Assembly: GCA_958295665.1 (NCBI GenBank)
Contig: OY282558.1
Coordinates: 142,704,577-142,768,576 of the forward strand
From: Tipula vernalis
Taxonomy: Eukaryota > Arthropoda > Insecta > Diptera > Tipulidae
Direction: 5' to 3'
Length of the DNA: 64,000 bases
In this document: positions 49,621-59,640 of the stretch, one piece after another
Numbering within the stretch: position 1 is the first letter of the stretch
How the letters are laid out: every line of letters begins with the position of its first letter
Position numbers and translations under genes: made by a program
Notes under the pieces: generated by a model
The model's database searches: none
Seen by the model: only the letters and a program-made list of their open reading frames with translations
What the model was told of the DNA's origin: nothing

Positions 49621-51498
49621 ACCAGAAAACCACCAGAGTTAATTTAATTTGCTCTGAAAAATTATAATTTTGAAATCAGAAGAGTATATCAATTACGGAA
49701 CGTTAATCTAGGTACCAATCGGAAAACGAAGAGCTTTTGACCAATAGTACATTTACTCCGTAATTTCTGCCAATTATCAAACAAACAACGTTTTTTGAGG
49801 GTTTCCTACTTTCGATAATCTCTCCTTAGGTATCTACTTAAGAATTTAGAATGGATATTTTCGGGAGTACTGATAGAATTATTGCCCAGTTGGCCGGGAG
49901 CTTCGGGAGTACTGATAGAATTATTGCCCAGCTTTTTTAATTACACACAGAGAGGGTTCCGTTGAAAATAAATTCTAAAGATACAGTGGCTCATTTATAA
50001 TCAGGCGATTTATATTTTGTGTGGATCTGCTTGTTATTGCTGCGTGTTATTTAGATCTAATTTATTTGTGAAAAAATTGGTTCTCATAAAACTTCAAAAT
50101 GAAGTGCTGATTATTAATGAAAATATTACATTTAGTAAACAATTTCAGATGAGAAAATTGAATTTAATTCTCAGAAACCCAAATTGGGAATTGACACAAT
50201 TACTTCAATTATTGAAACCCAAGCATTCTTCTTGTCTGCGAGTTGCTTCCGTAGAGTTGTTCTTTTGTTTGTGCTCCTGTGAGTTACCTATTTCCTTTGA
50301 TCAGCAAATAACATTAACTGAAATGTTTATTTGAAACTAAAAATCTCTATATAGAGATGTTTATTTTCATAAGAACATTTTACAAAATTTTTTGCTGATG
50401 AGTTATTTTCGAGGTTGTTGATTGGGTCATATTTCGGTATTAATATTCTAGTACGTTCCGAGATTTTTTAGATTGATCATTTGAAACGATATAGCTATGT
50501 ACTTTTTCTGGTTAATTTTCTTGCTCAAAGCGGTGAGATTGTAAAACAGCAATTTGCATGCTTTGCAAACGATAGTTATTTCGCGATCTATCTTTTCTTT
50601 TTTGGTAAGATTGAGCTTAATACAATTTCTTACCGGTGTCATCGGCTTTAAATTAAACAAATTATGTTAGTTCAATAAAAATAATTTAAATTGGACAAAA
50701 TAAAAAACTGTCACAACATGCGATATTGAAAATTTCAATTAAATTTATGTTGATTAAATCAAACAATAACAAAAAATTACTTTTACTTTTTATGATTATC
50801 ACATTGTACAACAATAGATTTAATCGATTTCAAACGGAGTAATAGAAACTACTTTGCGAAGTTTTTTTTTTATATATTTTGTTATACAATATATGGTAAA
50901 CTGTCTTAGCCAGAATATTTCTTACGAGTATTAAGTTTTTTTTAGTCTTTTCGAAAATCATGAATTATTTAATATGTAATATCATTCCGATTGTTGGTTT
51001 AGTAGTTGGTTAGTTCTTATACTATTTAATTTAATTGGATTTTCTTTTAGTTTATGCGCATTTGGACATCAATGCAAATCGAAGGGTAATAAAATACATT
51101 TTTGGTAGATAGATAGAGAGGTAGTGCAAATAATATTATTGTGTGCTTAGAAATTGTTCAAACAGAAAACTTTCACTGGCAGTAGAAAATGTAGGTTATT
51201 GTGAGAGATATCTTCAGGACCTAACTGATTTAAAATACTTTATACGTACCACTCGAAAATTAAAAAACTGCCGCTTTTAGCATAAAAATTGATATCTTTC
51301 TTAAAAGCCTAGCCACTTGTACTATTTATCATTTTGTACACATTAAAATAAATCTAAATAAAATTACTTGTTTTCGAGGACGAAACTAGCTTACTGGTAT
51401 GAGAAAATTGTTTAAACTGTATTTAGATGGAAAAATCATTGATATAAATATTGCTGAATTTGAAATATTTGTAACATTATTGGAAATAGGGCAAATTC
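49621..51498. other. intergenic DNA, no gene identified
   Basis: Apart from a 29-bp direct duplication at 49,861-49,931, nothing is recognised. An open plus stretch at 50,017-50,334 (105 codons) has no domain I know and lies in AT-rich sequence; I do not call it a gene. Confidence 0.4.
49861..49931 (+). repeat. 29-bp perfect direct duplication
   Basis: The phrase from 49,861 to 49,889 (TCGGGAGTACTGATAGAATT plus nine bases) is repeated exactly at 49,903-49,931, separated by 13 bp. Identity over 29 bp in otherwise decayed DNA implies a recent event. Confidence 0.95.
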
Positions 51499-51502
51499 TC
51501 TC

Positions 51503-51536
51503 GGCTCATACTGTAACTTTCGTTACAGTATGAGCC
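51503..51536. repeat. perfect 15-bp stem hairpin
   Basis: GGCTCATACTGTAAC (51,503-51,517) and GTTACAGTATGAGCC (51,522-51,536) pair perfectly around a TTTC loop; two more pairs form outside after one mismatch. There is no U-run, so it is not a simple terminator-like element. Confidence 0.9.
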
Positions 51537-51603
51537 AAGATAATATCGTTTTGTGTTATCTCTCACTTATCAAATTATGTGGGTCGTTGGTAAGGTGATC
51601 ATC

Positions 51604-53905
51604 CTCATGAGGTGATCAGAACTTCGGTTTTAATTAATCAAACTCCCAAATCAATCCCGAAATGAACCTCTTAAGTCTATCTTCAGCTTAACCTCCAACT
51701 CAATTTACAACTCAACCTCAAACTCAATCGCAATACCATCCTAAGCGCAATCACCAAATTAACGGCCAACCCTTGTGAGCCAAAAATTATTTTTAAGCAA
51801 GCTTGGGAGAAATATGTCAATATGGTTTCTATAATTTTATCTAATTAGGTCTCTGTGAATCATGCAGCTGTTGAGGTTTCTTTTGAACCACGTAACTTTA
51901 CCATTTCAATTGCTAAACGATCAAGAGTATATCCGTAATAATATTCAAGTTTCATTAGAAACTTTTTTTGCCAATCCTTCGCTTTAAACTTTGGGTTATG
52001 TTTTCTATCTGGTATCAGAACGGTAAGTTTGGCCATGTTTAGAAAAACATAATGTGTAGCGGACACGCGCCGCGTATTGAAACTAGTAATGGAAGTGCAG
52101 AGTTTTGGTATTAGAAATATTATTTTAAATCCTCATTCCCAATCTCGAATTTCACTATACATAATCGGTTAAGGAATATCAAAGTTCCATCATACTTGGC
52201 CATATTCCAGAACTTTATCTAAAAATCTTTTTAAAATCCATTTTCCATCGTACATGTAAAATTCCATTAAAATTTATTAAAAAATAGACAAGTTTGGCCT
52301 AACTGGCCATACTCCGGAATTTCATCTAAAAATAATTTTACAATCCCAATACTAGTCAACAAATAAAATTTCTTCATAATCAGTTGAGAAATAGGGAAGT
52401 TCTATCATATTTGGCCATATTCGATAACTTCATTTATAAATCATTTTAGAATCACATTTTAAACGCACATGTCGAATATGATCATAATCGGTTGAGAATT
52501 AGGCAAGTGTTCGTTAAATATTTGAATTATAATTACTAATGTTCGAATGTAGATGGCATATTATAAAGTATGTATTTAGTAAAAAATATGTCATCTGGCA
52601 ATGCTTTTAGTACAAGTATTGAGAAAAAAAATAAATGAAACGAAAATGAATTTCATGCTCTCTCTCTTCCGAACGAACAGACATTGAAGAAAGACGCGTC
52701 AAAAATTATGTTCGTGTTTTTTTATTTTGTAATAATAAATTATAATAAGTTGCTATAAAAATGTAAGAGAATAGTGAAAAAACAATAAAGATATAAAAAA
52801 TGACAGTCCACACAAATAATAAGTCTGAAATCAGCATTTTTATTGAATTCTTCAAAAATCAACAAGTTTAAATCATTTTAGAATCCCATTTCCAATGCAC
52901 AAGCCGAATTTCATAATAATTGGCTGAGAAATAGGCAACTTCCCTAATACTTGGCCATATTCGAGGACTTCATCCAAAAATCATGTTAGAATCCCATTCC
53001 CAACGCACTTGCCAAATTTCATAATAATTGGTTGGGAAATAGGCAAGTTCCGTCATACTTGGCCATATTCTAGAATTTCATCCAAAAATCATTTTAGAAT
53101 CCCATTTCAATCACGGAAGTCAAATTTCACTAAAATCAGTTCAGAAAAAGATAAGTTCCATCCTAATTGGCCTTTCATTTAATTTGCTAAAGGTTTAATT
53201 TGAAATGTAAAAGGTTCAATTTGAGGTTTGAGATACTAACACCTTTGTTAAGTCTTAAACAATATTTGTGTAAGATTTGGTTCAAATCTGTCAAGTCGTG
53301 TGGGTTTAAATATCATACACATATGTGTATGCTGAACAAACATACAAACACTCACTTTATTTTATAGATGGCGCAACTGCTCTCTAAACACTGGTCCAAC
53401 ACCATCTCAACCCCAATTCAACCCGCAAAACGGCTCCCAACTCAACCCTCAGCCCAACCGCAAACTATCTTTCAACTCAATCCTCACACTACCATATATA
53501 AACAATTGGTCAACTGCTCACTATATCTTAACCCAACCCCAACTCAACTTCAACTCAATATTTAAACCAGCATATATACAAAATTGGTAAATATTTCTAT
53601 AACCTGGTATTTTAGGTCAATTCGTATGGCATGTAACCGACCCTCTTGACGCTTCCAAAAGCTTTTCAAATCTCGGCCTTGTCCATAGAAACAGATTGGC
53701 AAAAAAAAAATTCTAAATTGAACAAGCCGTTCTCGAAATACCATGGGTACATACAGACATCCAGACAGACGGATGGACTTTTTTTTTGCTTTTTTAGACT
53801 GAGGGACTTTTAAGACGTCGAGAAAAGTGGTTTTGGACCAAACAAATTTTTGATTCATTTTTGACAGGATTTCAATACTTTGGTCTTTTTAGACCGAAGT
53901 AATCC
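51604..53905 (+). repeat. dispersed repeat family B, copy 2 (expanded)
   Basis: It has the same parts as 14,620-15,510: GGTGATCAGAACTTCGG near 51,610; units of about 107 bp with TTGGCCATATTC (at about 52,197, 52,303, 52,411, 52,951, 53,059); a CAACTCAACCC-rich stretch (53,390-53,565); then the conserved tail with AAAGCTTTTCAAATCTCGG, the CAGACATCCAGACAGACGGA run and TCTTTTTAGACCGAAGTAAT (53,640-53,903). The 107-bp units form two clusters separated by about 340 bp of unrelated sequence (52,520-52,860). A minus-strand open stretch at 51,860-52,066 looks coding-like but is unassigned. Confidence 0.75.
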
Positions 53906-54267
53906 TCAATTGAGATGTTGAAATGATATCACTGAAAACGAAACTAGCATTGTAGAACAGGGTTCTGCCGTAAATCTCAAATGAAATCTCCAATGTTGAT
54001 TTTATGGAATATCCAATTTCGCCACAAAAACTGGAATACGTTGGACAAAATTGACATGCAATTTATTCCAGTGTTACGAATATGAGACGAACGTCTTTTT
54101 ATTTCTCGCTAACTATCTTTCACAACGTACCAGGACTGCTTTCATCGGCATTTCCGAATAACCTTGAATTAAGAAATCGTTTCTATGTTAAACACAATTA
54201 TTTTGTTGTTGTCACTTTCTGCGTCATTAGATGGTATCTGCCCCGTTTTTTTTAGTATGTCGATGTT
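53906..54267. other. intergenic DNA left of LINE fragment
   Basis: No gene recognised. The sequence up to the target duplication would continue directly into 55,049 in the empty allele. Confidence 0.45.
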
Positions 54268-54279
54268 AGTGTCGGAGAT

Positions 54280-55036
54280 TGGTGGTTTGGCGTCTATTGG
54301 AGGGGGGGATCAAAGTTGAGTAGATTAACCTACCAGCTCCGTAACCTTCCAGTAGGATGCGCATCACGTGAGCTGTTCTGGTCTTGTCATTAGACAGCTG
54401 CGTGATGGGTGCAATTGTGTAAGAGGTAACCTGTTCACAATTCGCAAGTGTATGTACTGCCTCCTCGTGGCAACCACTGGTAACTAAGGCCATTTGGCAC
54501 ATTTTTGGCCATTTGGCACAAGCTAAAGTACGGCGCTAAAGGAAAAAACATTGACAAAAAACCCTAATCTAAGGTGGAACAGCATATGCTGAAAGATGAA
54601 TGGCTGATAGGTTAATCAGTCCAAAGTATGCGGACTCTGGATACCAGGCATCCTCCAGTTTTATTTAGCCTTCCTGTAGTAAAGCTGGGTGACCTAGAGG
54701 CGATTTGCAATCCCGAGCAACTCGTAAGAATAAAAGCAAACGGAATACGGGGCAGGAGTAGGAATATATGGGAGTGGGACAACCCTCTCGAGGTCCTTGG
54801 GCTCCAATGCTACCGTCTTTCTAGCGAAACTACATGCTGTAGTAAACATCTAGGAGGGAGAGCAATAAGCCCAGATAGTATGTATCACGCACCGGGAGGC
54901 AGTTTTGTCAGGTTCATTAAGAACCTGAATATTGACTGGACGGATAATTAAGCAAGGTCCAGCACAATAGATCTTTTAGGTCGCAGTGCGAAGTGGCTGA
55001 TCGCCCGCAAGGCCCTCCAATAATAATAATAATAAT
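54280..55036 (+). mobile_element. LINE 3' fragment with (TAA)n tail and 12-bp target duplication
   Basis: AGTGTCGGAGAT occurs at 54,268-54,279 and again at 55,037-55,048, directly flanking the insert. The insert ends in TAA repeats (about 55,017-55,036), as in I- and LOA-type LINEs. A plus-strand frame at 54,628-54,951 (LFSLPVVKLGDLEAICNPEQ and on, ending FIKNLNIDWTDN) is likely the C-terminus of ORF2 or its 3' region. The first 250 or so bases do not read on from this and may be inverted, as happens in 5'-truncated LINEs. Clean duplication suggests it is younger than its neighbours. Confidence 0.85.
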
Positions 55037-55405
55037 AGTGTCGGAGATAGAAGTTTGTTTTTTATGATCTGTAGTAAGTACTTTTGATTCATTTTACTTA
55101 CTAATATTTTTTGTTTGTAACGTTCTGCATCACGGCTATCGAGAAGCATATTCAGCTCTCTGTAGTACATTGTCAGATTAAAATAAGTAATGATTTTCCA
55201 TTGATTATAAATGTATCATGTGTTTCCAATGTGCTTATAGTAAATCCCCAGTTCATGAGAACGGAGCTGCATTCCTGGCATTACAATTATACATAACATA
55301 AAAAGTGGCAGCAGTTTGACGCTGGAAATTGTTCTGGAGGTTTCCTTCCATGGATTATCTTGCAGTTCCAATATCAGTAATAGGAAGGGAGCTTATCATC
55401 GTAAT

Positions 55406-56061
55406 TTATTGTTTGAATTCGGTGCCGCTGATGCTTCCGATCGTCACTACTCCAGTAAAATTATTATTACCGAGATGTAATTTGATAAATATTGTTGTCT
55501 TGCCTTGAAAGTACCTTTGAATGCTTGCTAGATAATTATTACTGAAGTTATGCTTTCTTTCAGTAAGTTTGCTTCTGGAGCAACAATTAACGACTGTCCT
55601 ATTAAATAGTGGCCGGGCGCGAGTATGTATATTTGTGTTAAGGGCCTTGAGTTCAGACACGTATCGGTTTGAGAGGTAACCGCGGCTTGCTCCTCTAAGA
55701 TTAATGCGTTTTCTCCCAATATTCACTTTAGGAGTACCTTAATAAACTATACTGCTGCCTCACAAAGCCCTCCGAAATGTGGTGCTGAAGGTGATATAAA
55801 ATACCAATATAATCAACAAAGAATAAACCTTTTGAATGCTGCAAGGAAATCGATTGAAGTCTTATTGCTTACAATCTCGAAGTGTATTGCTTTAGTTGTA
55901 AAGCATAGAAATATTGCTATATATCCTAAGTAGGATTTCGTAACAATACTCTTTGACACTCTCACTTGAGTTGATAGAGCTGGGAGGTAGTGATTGCTCC
56001 CAGAAGTCACCGGCATTAAACCCACAACTGGGTCTATATCAAACTCAAATTTACTCAACAT
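55406..56061 (-). pseudogene. BEL/Pao integrase, broken
   Basis: Reading leftwards from 56,061: KSYLGYIAIFLCFTTKAIHF then EIVSNKTSIDFLAAFKRFIL, the first part of the BEL integrase catalytic core. Near 55,740-55,790 comes SAPHFGGLCEAAV in another frame, then GENALILEEQA and CLNSRPLTQI with APGHYLIGQSLIVAPE (55,719-55,560), the typical end of the core. The stretch carrying the second catalytic Asp is missing. Several frame changes. Confidence 0.9.
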
Positions 56062-56099
56062 ATTAAAATTGATAAAACTTCGAAACGAAATTAATTTTT

Positions 56100-56730
56100 T
56101 TTTAAAAATAATTCGTTTTCCACAAATGTTTATTTACATTTGTGTCAAACTTTTTTTTGGTATTTACCTTTGCGAGTGGCAGAAATGTCAAAAATTACAA
56201 CAACACCCTTGTGAAACTTCAAACACTACATTGCGCCACTATGTAAACTATACACAACGGAGGGATTGCCTCGTTTTGTTGCCCGATTTGAAAATTGTAG
56301 TTTTGCTGTTAAATAACTTTTAGTACTCATTTGTGTCACACCTGTTTGAAATTTGAATTTAGGGATAGGAACTAATTTATTTTTTGAATTTGAACAAAAG
56401 TAGACACATGGAACATAATAATGCTCGCTCTATACTGAAACCTCGTTTTAACGGACATGACAGATATAAACGACCAAATACTATTCTCAAATAAAGCTCC
56501 CTCGATTAACCGGATATTCGCTTCGAGCGGACTCCTTTGTTGAGCGGAAAATTTTATTTGGTAGAGAGGTCGAGACATATTTCGGAACCGATTATGACAT
56601 AAAAAAACGAAATAATTTAGGATTCAAAACAGCAAAAATGAGATTATTACCTAACTGATTTTTAGAAAATTGATGATGGATTTTCTGGAAAATATTCAAT
56701 TAGAACTTTAGCTAACTAGAACTTAGGTAA
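56100..56730. other. spacer with possible pogo/Tigger-like end
   Basis: No protein recognised. The phrase ACTGAAACCTCGTTTTAACG at about 56,437-56,456 looks like terminal repeats of pogo/Tigger-type transposons (CAGT.GAACCTCG.T type), but a partner end was not found. Confidence 0.3.
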
Positions 56731-58450
56731 TGTTTCACGGAATTATAAACCGAAGCTGTTCAATAAGATGTGTCTTATCTCTCATGGTCCCTTGCCCCGT
56801 AAAATACGATATTAAAAGAGAAAATACTAAGTCGTTTAATGAACTTCTTGAGCTTGCACGAATTGGAGAAAATTTCTTTGAAGAGAAGGTGAAGTTTCAA
56901 ATTAATTCAATATATCCAGTTCAATGACACATTATTCCATGTCTTCGAAGTTTTTCAGATATTGTAACACCAAAGGGATGTGGATGCATTAAATGACACA
57001 TTTTCGGGATAATCAAGTTAACTTTGAACCACAGTAAATAACGATAAAATTAATTGATGGCTTAAAAAACGAAAGATTCAAGCTCAGAGCAAATCCTTCT
57101 TGGCATTGATATTATTTCGTGTTCTGGGTTCATTTTGGTATTTTCAAAGCGCGAGTTGAGATCTGACGAGGAAGTTCTCTTACTTCGCATCAAATGGGAA
57201 AAATTAACGAATTACCTACCTATTCGAAACATCGTATCGATACTTGCGAAGGTCGACTAATTTCAGTTCCACCTTCCACCTTATTCTATGTCAAATGAAA
57301 AACATAACAGAAGACTGGGGGTCTACGTTGTGCTGGTCTCAAACCCTGGTAGAACTTATCGCATAAGCATTGACTATCGCAAATTGAATTCCTGTACAGC
57401 TGTTATTCGAAAATGCTGGTACATTTACAAAATCGTTATAAAACCGCATTTGCATCACCGTTTGGCTTATACCGATTTAAAAGAATGCATTTGAGGAGCA
57501 TATGAAAGATTTCAAGCTGCGGTCTTCAAGCGCCTCTATCAATTTAAGTTAAAAGCAAATCGAGGAAAATGTTAAACATTTAAACCAATCTTGATAAAAT
57601 CGAAAGTATTTAAAAAATGGAGGAACTAAGGAATGTTCACCATCTCAAGAGATGCCTTTAAACCAATTTATGATTTAACAAGAAAAAATTTCATATGGAA
57701 ATAAAATTCGTTTCATCAAAATCCTTACGATCCATTAAAAGGTCGGTCAGCATTAGCATCGGCAGGCATTACGACAAAGATGGAATCAGACCTAGAAAGC
57801 CAACAAATCAAAACCAAAGACATTGCAAACCGATGTGAATAACTATATGCTCTGGAGCATACCCAGCCCAACCATTGAATTTATCAAATCATGTGTCGAG
57901 TGTCAAAAATAAAATGTCACCAATTTGAAATCGTCAGGATGCCTTGCTCGCAAATCAATGTATGCTGATAAATCTCGAACTAACCAAAAAGTTTTAATAA
58001 AGATCCACAAGCTAAGTGGCTCATATAAAGGTTTCACCTCCAAATTGGTGCCTCTCAGTGATTCTGATTACGATATGTTGGTACGTAACACGTATCCTCT
58101 TACTGCTTATAACAGCTTTGAGGATGATATTCCACTACAACTAATCAGGTCCCGTGGAAAACCACAACAAAATACGAAAACTCTTATGTTTGCAGTCCGA
58201 TTTAAATCACACACGATATAAGTTGGTGGCAACTAGCTCACGCCGTCTAGTTCAGAAAATATAAAATCAGACCTACAATCAGGACCTGTTAAAGAGGAAG
58301 TTCCTAATGTCAAGAATGAATTCCTCATACACGAAATCAGAAGTTCATCATCCAATTCAAAGGAAAAACTTGAAATTAACCATTTTGGTAGTACGAAGCT
58401 TACAAGATTGAATTTAAAGTCGTTGAACGTTGAATTCAGAACCCAACTCG
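56730..58450 (+). pseudogene. Gypsy-type retrotransposon relic nested in the BEL copy
   Basis: Plus-strand fragments in Gypsy order: a gag-like SFNELLELARIGENFFEEK near 56,838-56,894; an RT block RISIDYRKLNS (about 57,364-57,396) with YTDLKECI near 57,471; an RNase H-start block FTISRDAFKPIYDLTRKNFI (about 57,634-57,693); an integrase zinc-like KSCVECQ near 57,888; and an integrase C-terminal block QKVLIKIHKLSGSYKGFTSK (about 57,979-58,038) within the frame 57,925-58,221. Large deletions and many stops. It is unlike the Gypsy at 42-46 kb in wording, so it belongs to a different lineage. LTRs not recognised. Confidence 0.75.
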
Positions 58451-58502
58451 GTTCTAAACGATAATTTCGTATTATGATTTAATTTGGTGATTTTCTATTG
58501 GA

Positions 58503-59213
58503 CTAGGCCATTGCCAAAACTCCTAAATACATAGTTTCTTCTTTTCTGAATTCCCTTTTATTATTCACTTCTTCAAGCACCCAGAATTTGTTTAGCTGCC
58601 AGTCGATCTCTGTTGTCGTTACCATAGCGTGACTCAAGATGTTTACATCGGCACTGCTCACGGCACTTGTGTTACCGGTGATGATCCATCCTAATTTGGT
58701 TTGTTGCTCTATTCGCTCATTTGGTGCACCTTTCAGCAGATTCGCTAGTATTATTTGATCGTAATAATCAGCGCCTAAAAGTATATATTCTTGAATATCA
58801 TAGCCTTGATGATTAGCTTCCATTTTAATAAAAACTTCGATCTAATGGTGAATTCTGCAGTATATTTTGATGTTCCGGATTCTGTTAGTACCATGCCCGC
58901 AACAATGTTTGCTTGAATCAAAGTCTTTGTTAATCTGAGTTTATTTGCCACTTCTTTCAACCAGAATCCGAACTAAATTTTCTCCAATTTCCATAGTTAT
59001 CTTAACAATAGCGGTTGCTAATGAAATACTACCTAGTACGGATTTGGAGGTTGTTTGCAAGGTTGTTTTGGTTGCAGCTTCAGGCTTCTTTACTGGTTCC
59101 TTTTGAATGTCATGGAGTAGACTATCATGAGCTGCAGGACATTTTTCACATTTCTTGTGGCAGTAGGACCCGTGATATTCCCGGCGACATTTTCCCCATG
59201 AAGCTTTCACCAA
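58503..59213 (-). pseudogene. BEL/Pao gag knuckle and protease region, broken
   Basis: Reading leftwards: the gag knuckle region CHKKCEKCPAAHDSLLH (near 59,155-59,105), a Lys/Thr-rich linker, then KEVANKLRLTKTLIQANI (58,960 on), normally just after the protease active site. Finally it reads YILLGADYYDQIILANLLKG, TKLGWIITG and LNKFWVLEEV (58,823-58,560), the segment linking protease and RT. The catalytic DSG was not found intact. The frames change near 58,970 and 58,810. Confidence 0.88.
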
Positions 59214-59640
59214 AAATGTAAAAGCTTGGTATTTTTTCAGCTAGAGATTTCATGATCAACACTATCTTGAGCACATTATGGAGATGGATTAATCATTACT
59301 ACATGTTTCGTCATTTGAGGGTTGGTTTATGGTGAATCCTTTTCCTCGTTCACCGAAGAAACTTTTCATTGATTGAATTTCTTTTGAACTTTTGAATGTT
59401 ACTTCACACACATTCTACGAGTCTCACTATCAAATTTCCTTGTGAAATGTTAAAATGACTATCACCAAGGCACCAAGGCATTCTACGGTGTTGTCTTACA
59501 TTGTTCTCAAATTGCTTGCTGATTCTACGCTTAAGCTGGGTAAGTCCAATAGCGTGTTGATATAATTACTGGCCAATATCTGGAGGTGAGGGAATTGAAC
59601 GCTCTCAGAGGTAGGCAGAGTAGGTAGTACATTTTCTTTT
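59214..59640 (-). pseudogene. BEL/Pao gag capsid-region relic
   Basis: Minus-strand translation from about 59,580 reads NYINTLLDLPSLSVESASNL then RTM, a stop, and DNTVECLGALVI. This matches the BEL gag block with a Leu-Pro and an ESA..LR phrase before a conserved LG. Further leftwards KVSSVNEE and related pieces lead to the zinc-knuckle frame. Stops at several places. Confidence 0.75.

Larger units (their letters stand above)
55049..59640 (-). mobile_element. BEL/Pao retrotransposon relic, minus strand, interrupted
   Basis: Minus-strand pieces lie in BEL order: gag (59,640 to about 59,200), gag zinc knuckle and protease region (59,213-58,503), integrase (56,061-55,406). The RT/RNase H part expected between 58,500 and 56,061 is missing, and a plus-strand Gypsy relic occupies that place. 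LTRs were not found, so outer limits are approximate. Confidence 0.8.

Noticed and set aside
50017..50334. Possible host gene exon of 105 codons
   Set aside because: No domain, AT-rich codon use like the background, and no splice or promoter context that I can support.
56372..56578. Full pogo/Tigger transposon
   Set aside because: Only one end-like phrase is visible; neither partner end nor transposase was found.
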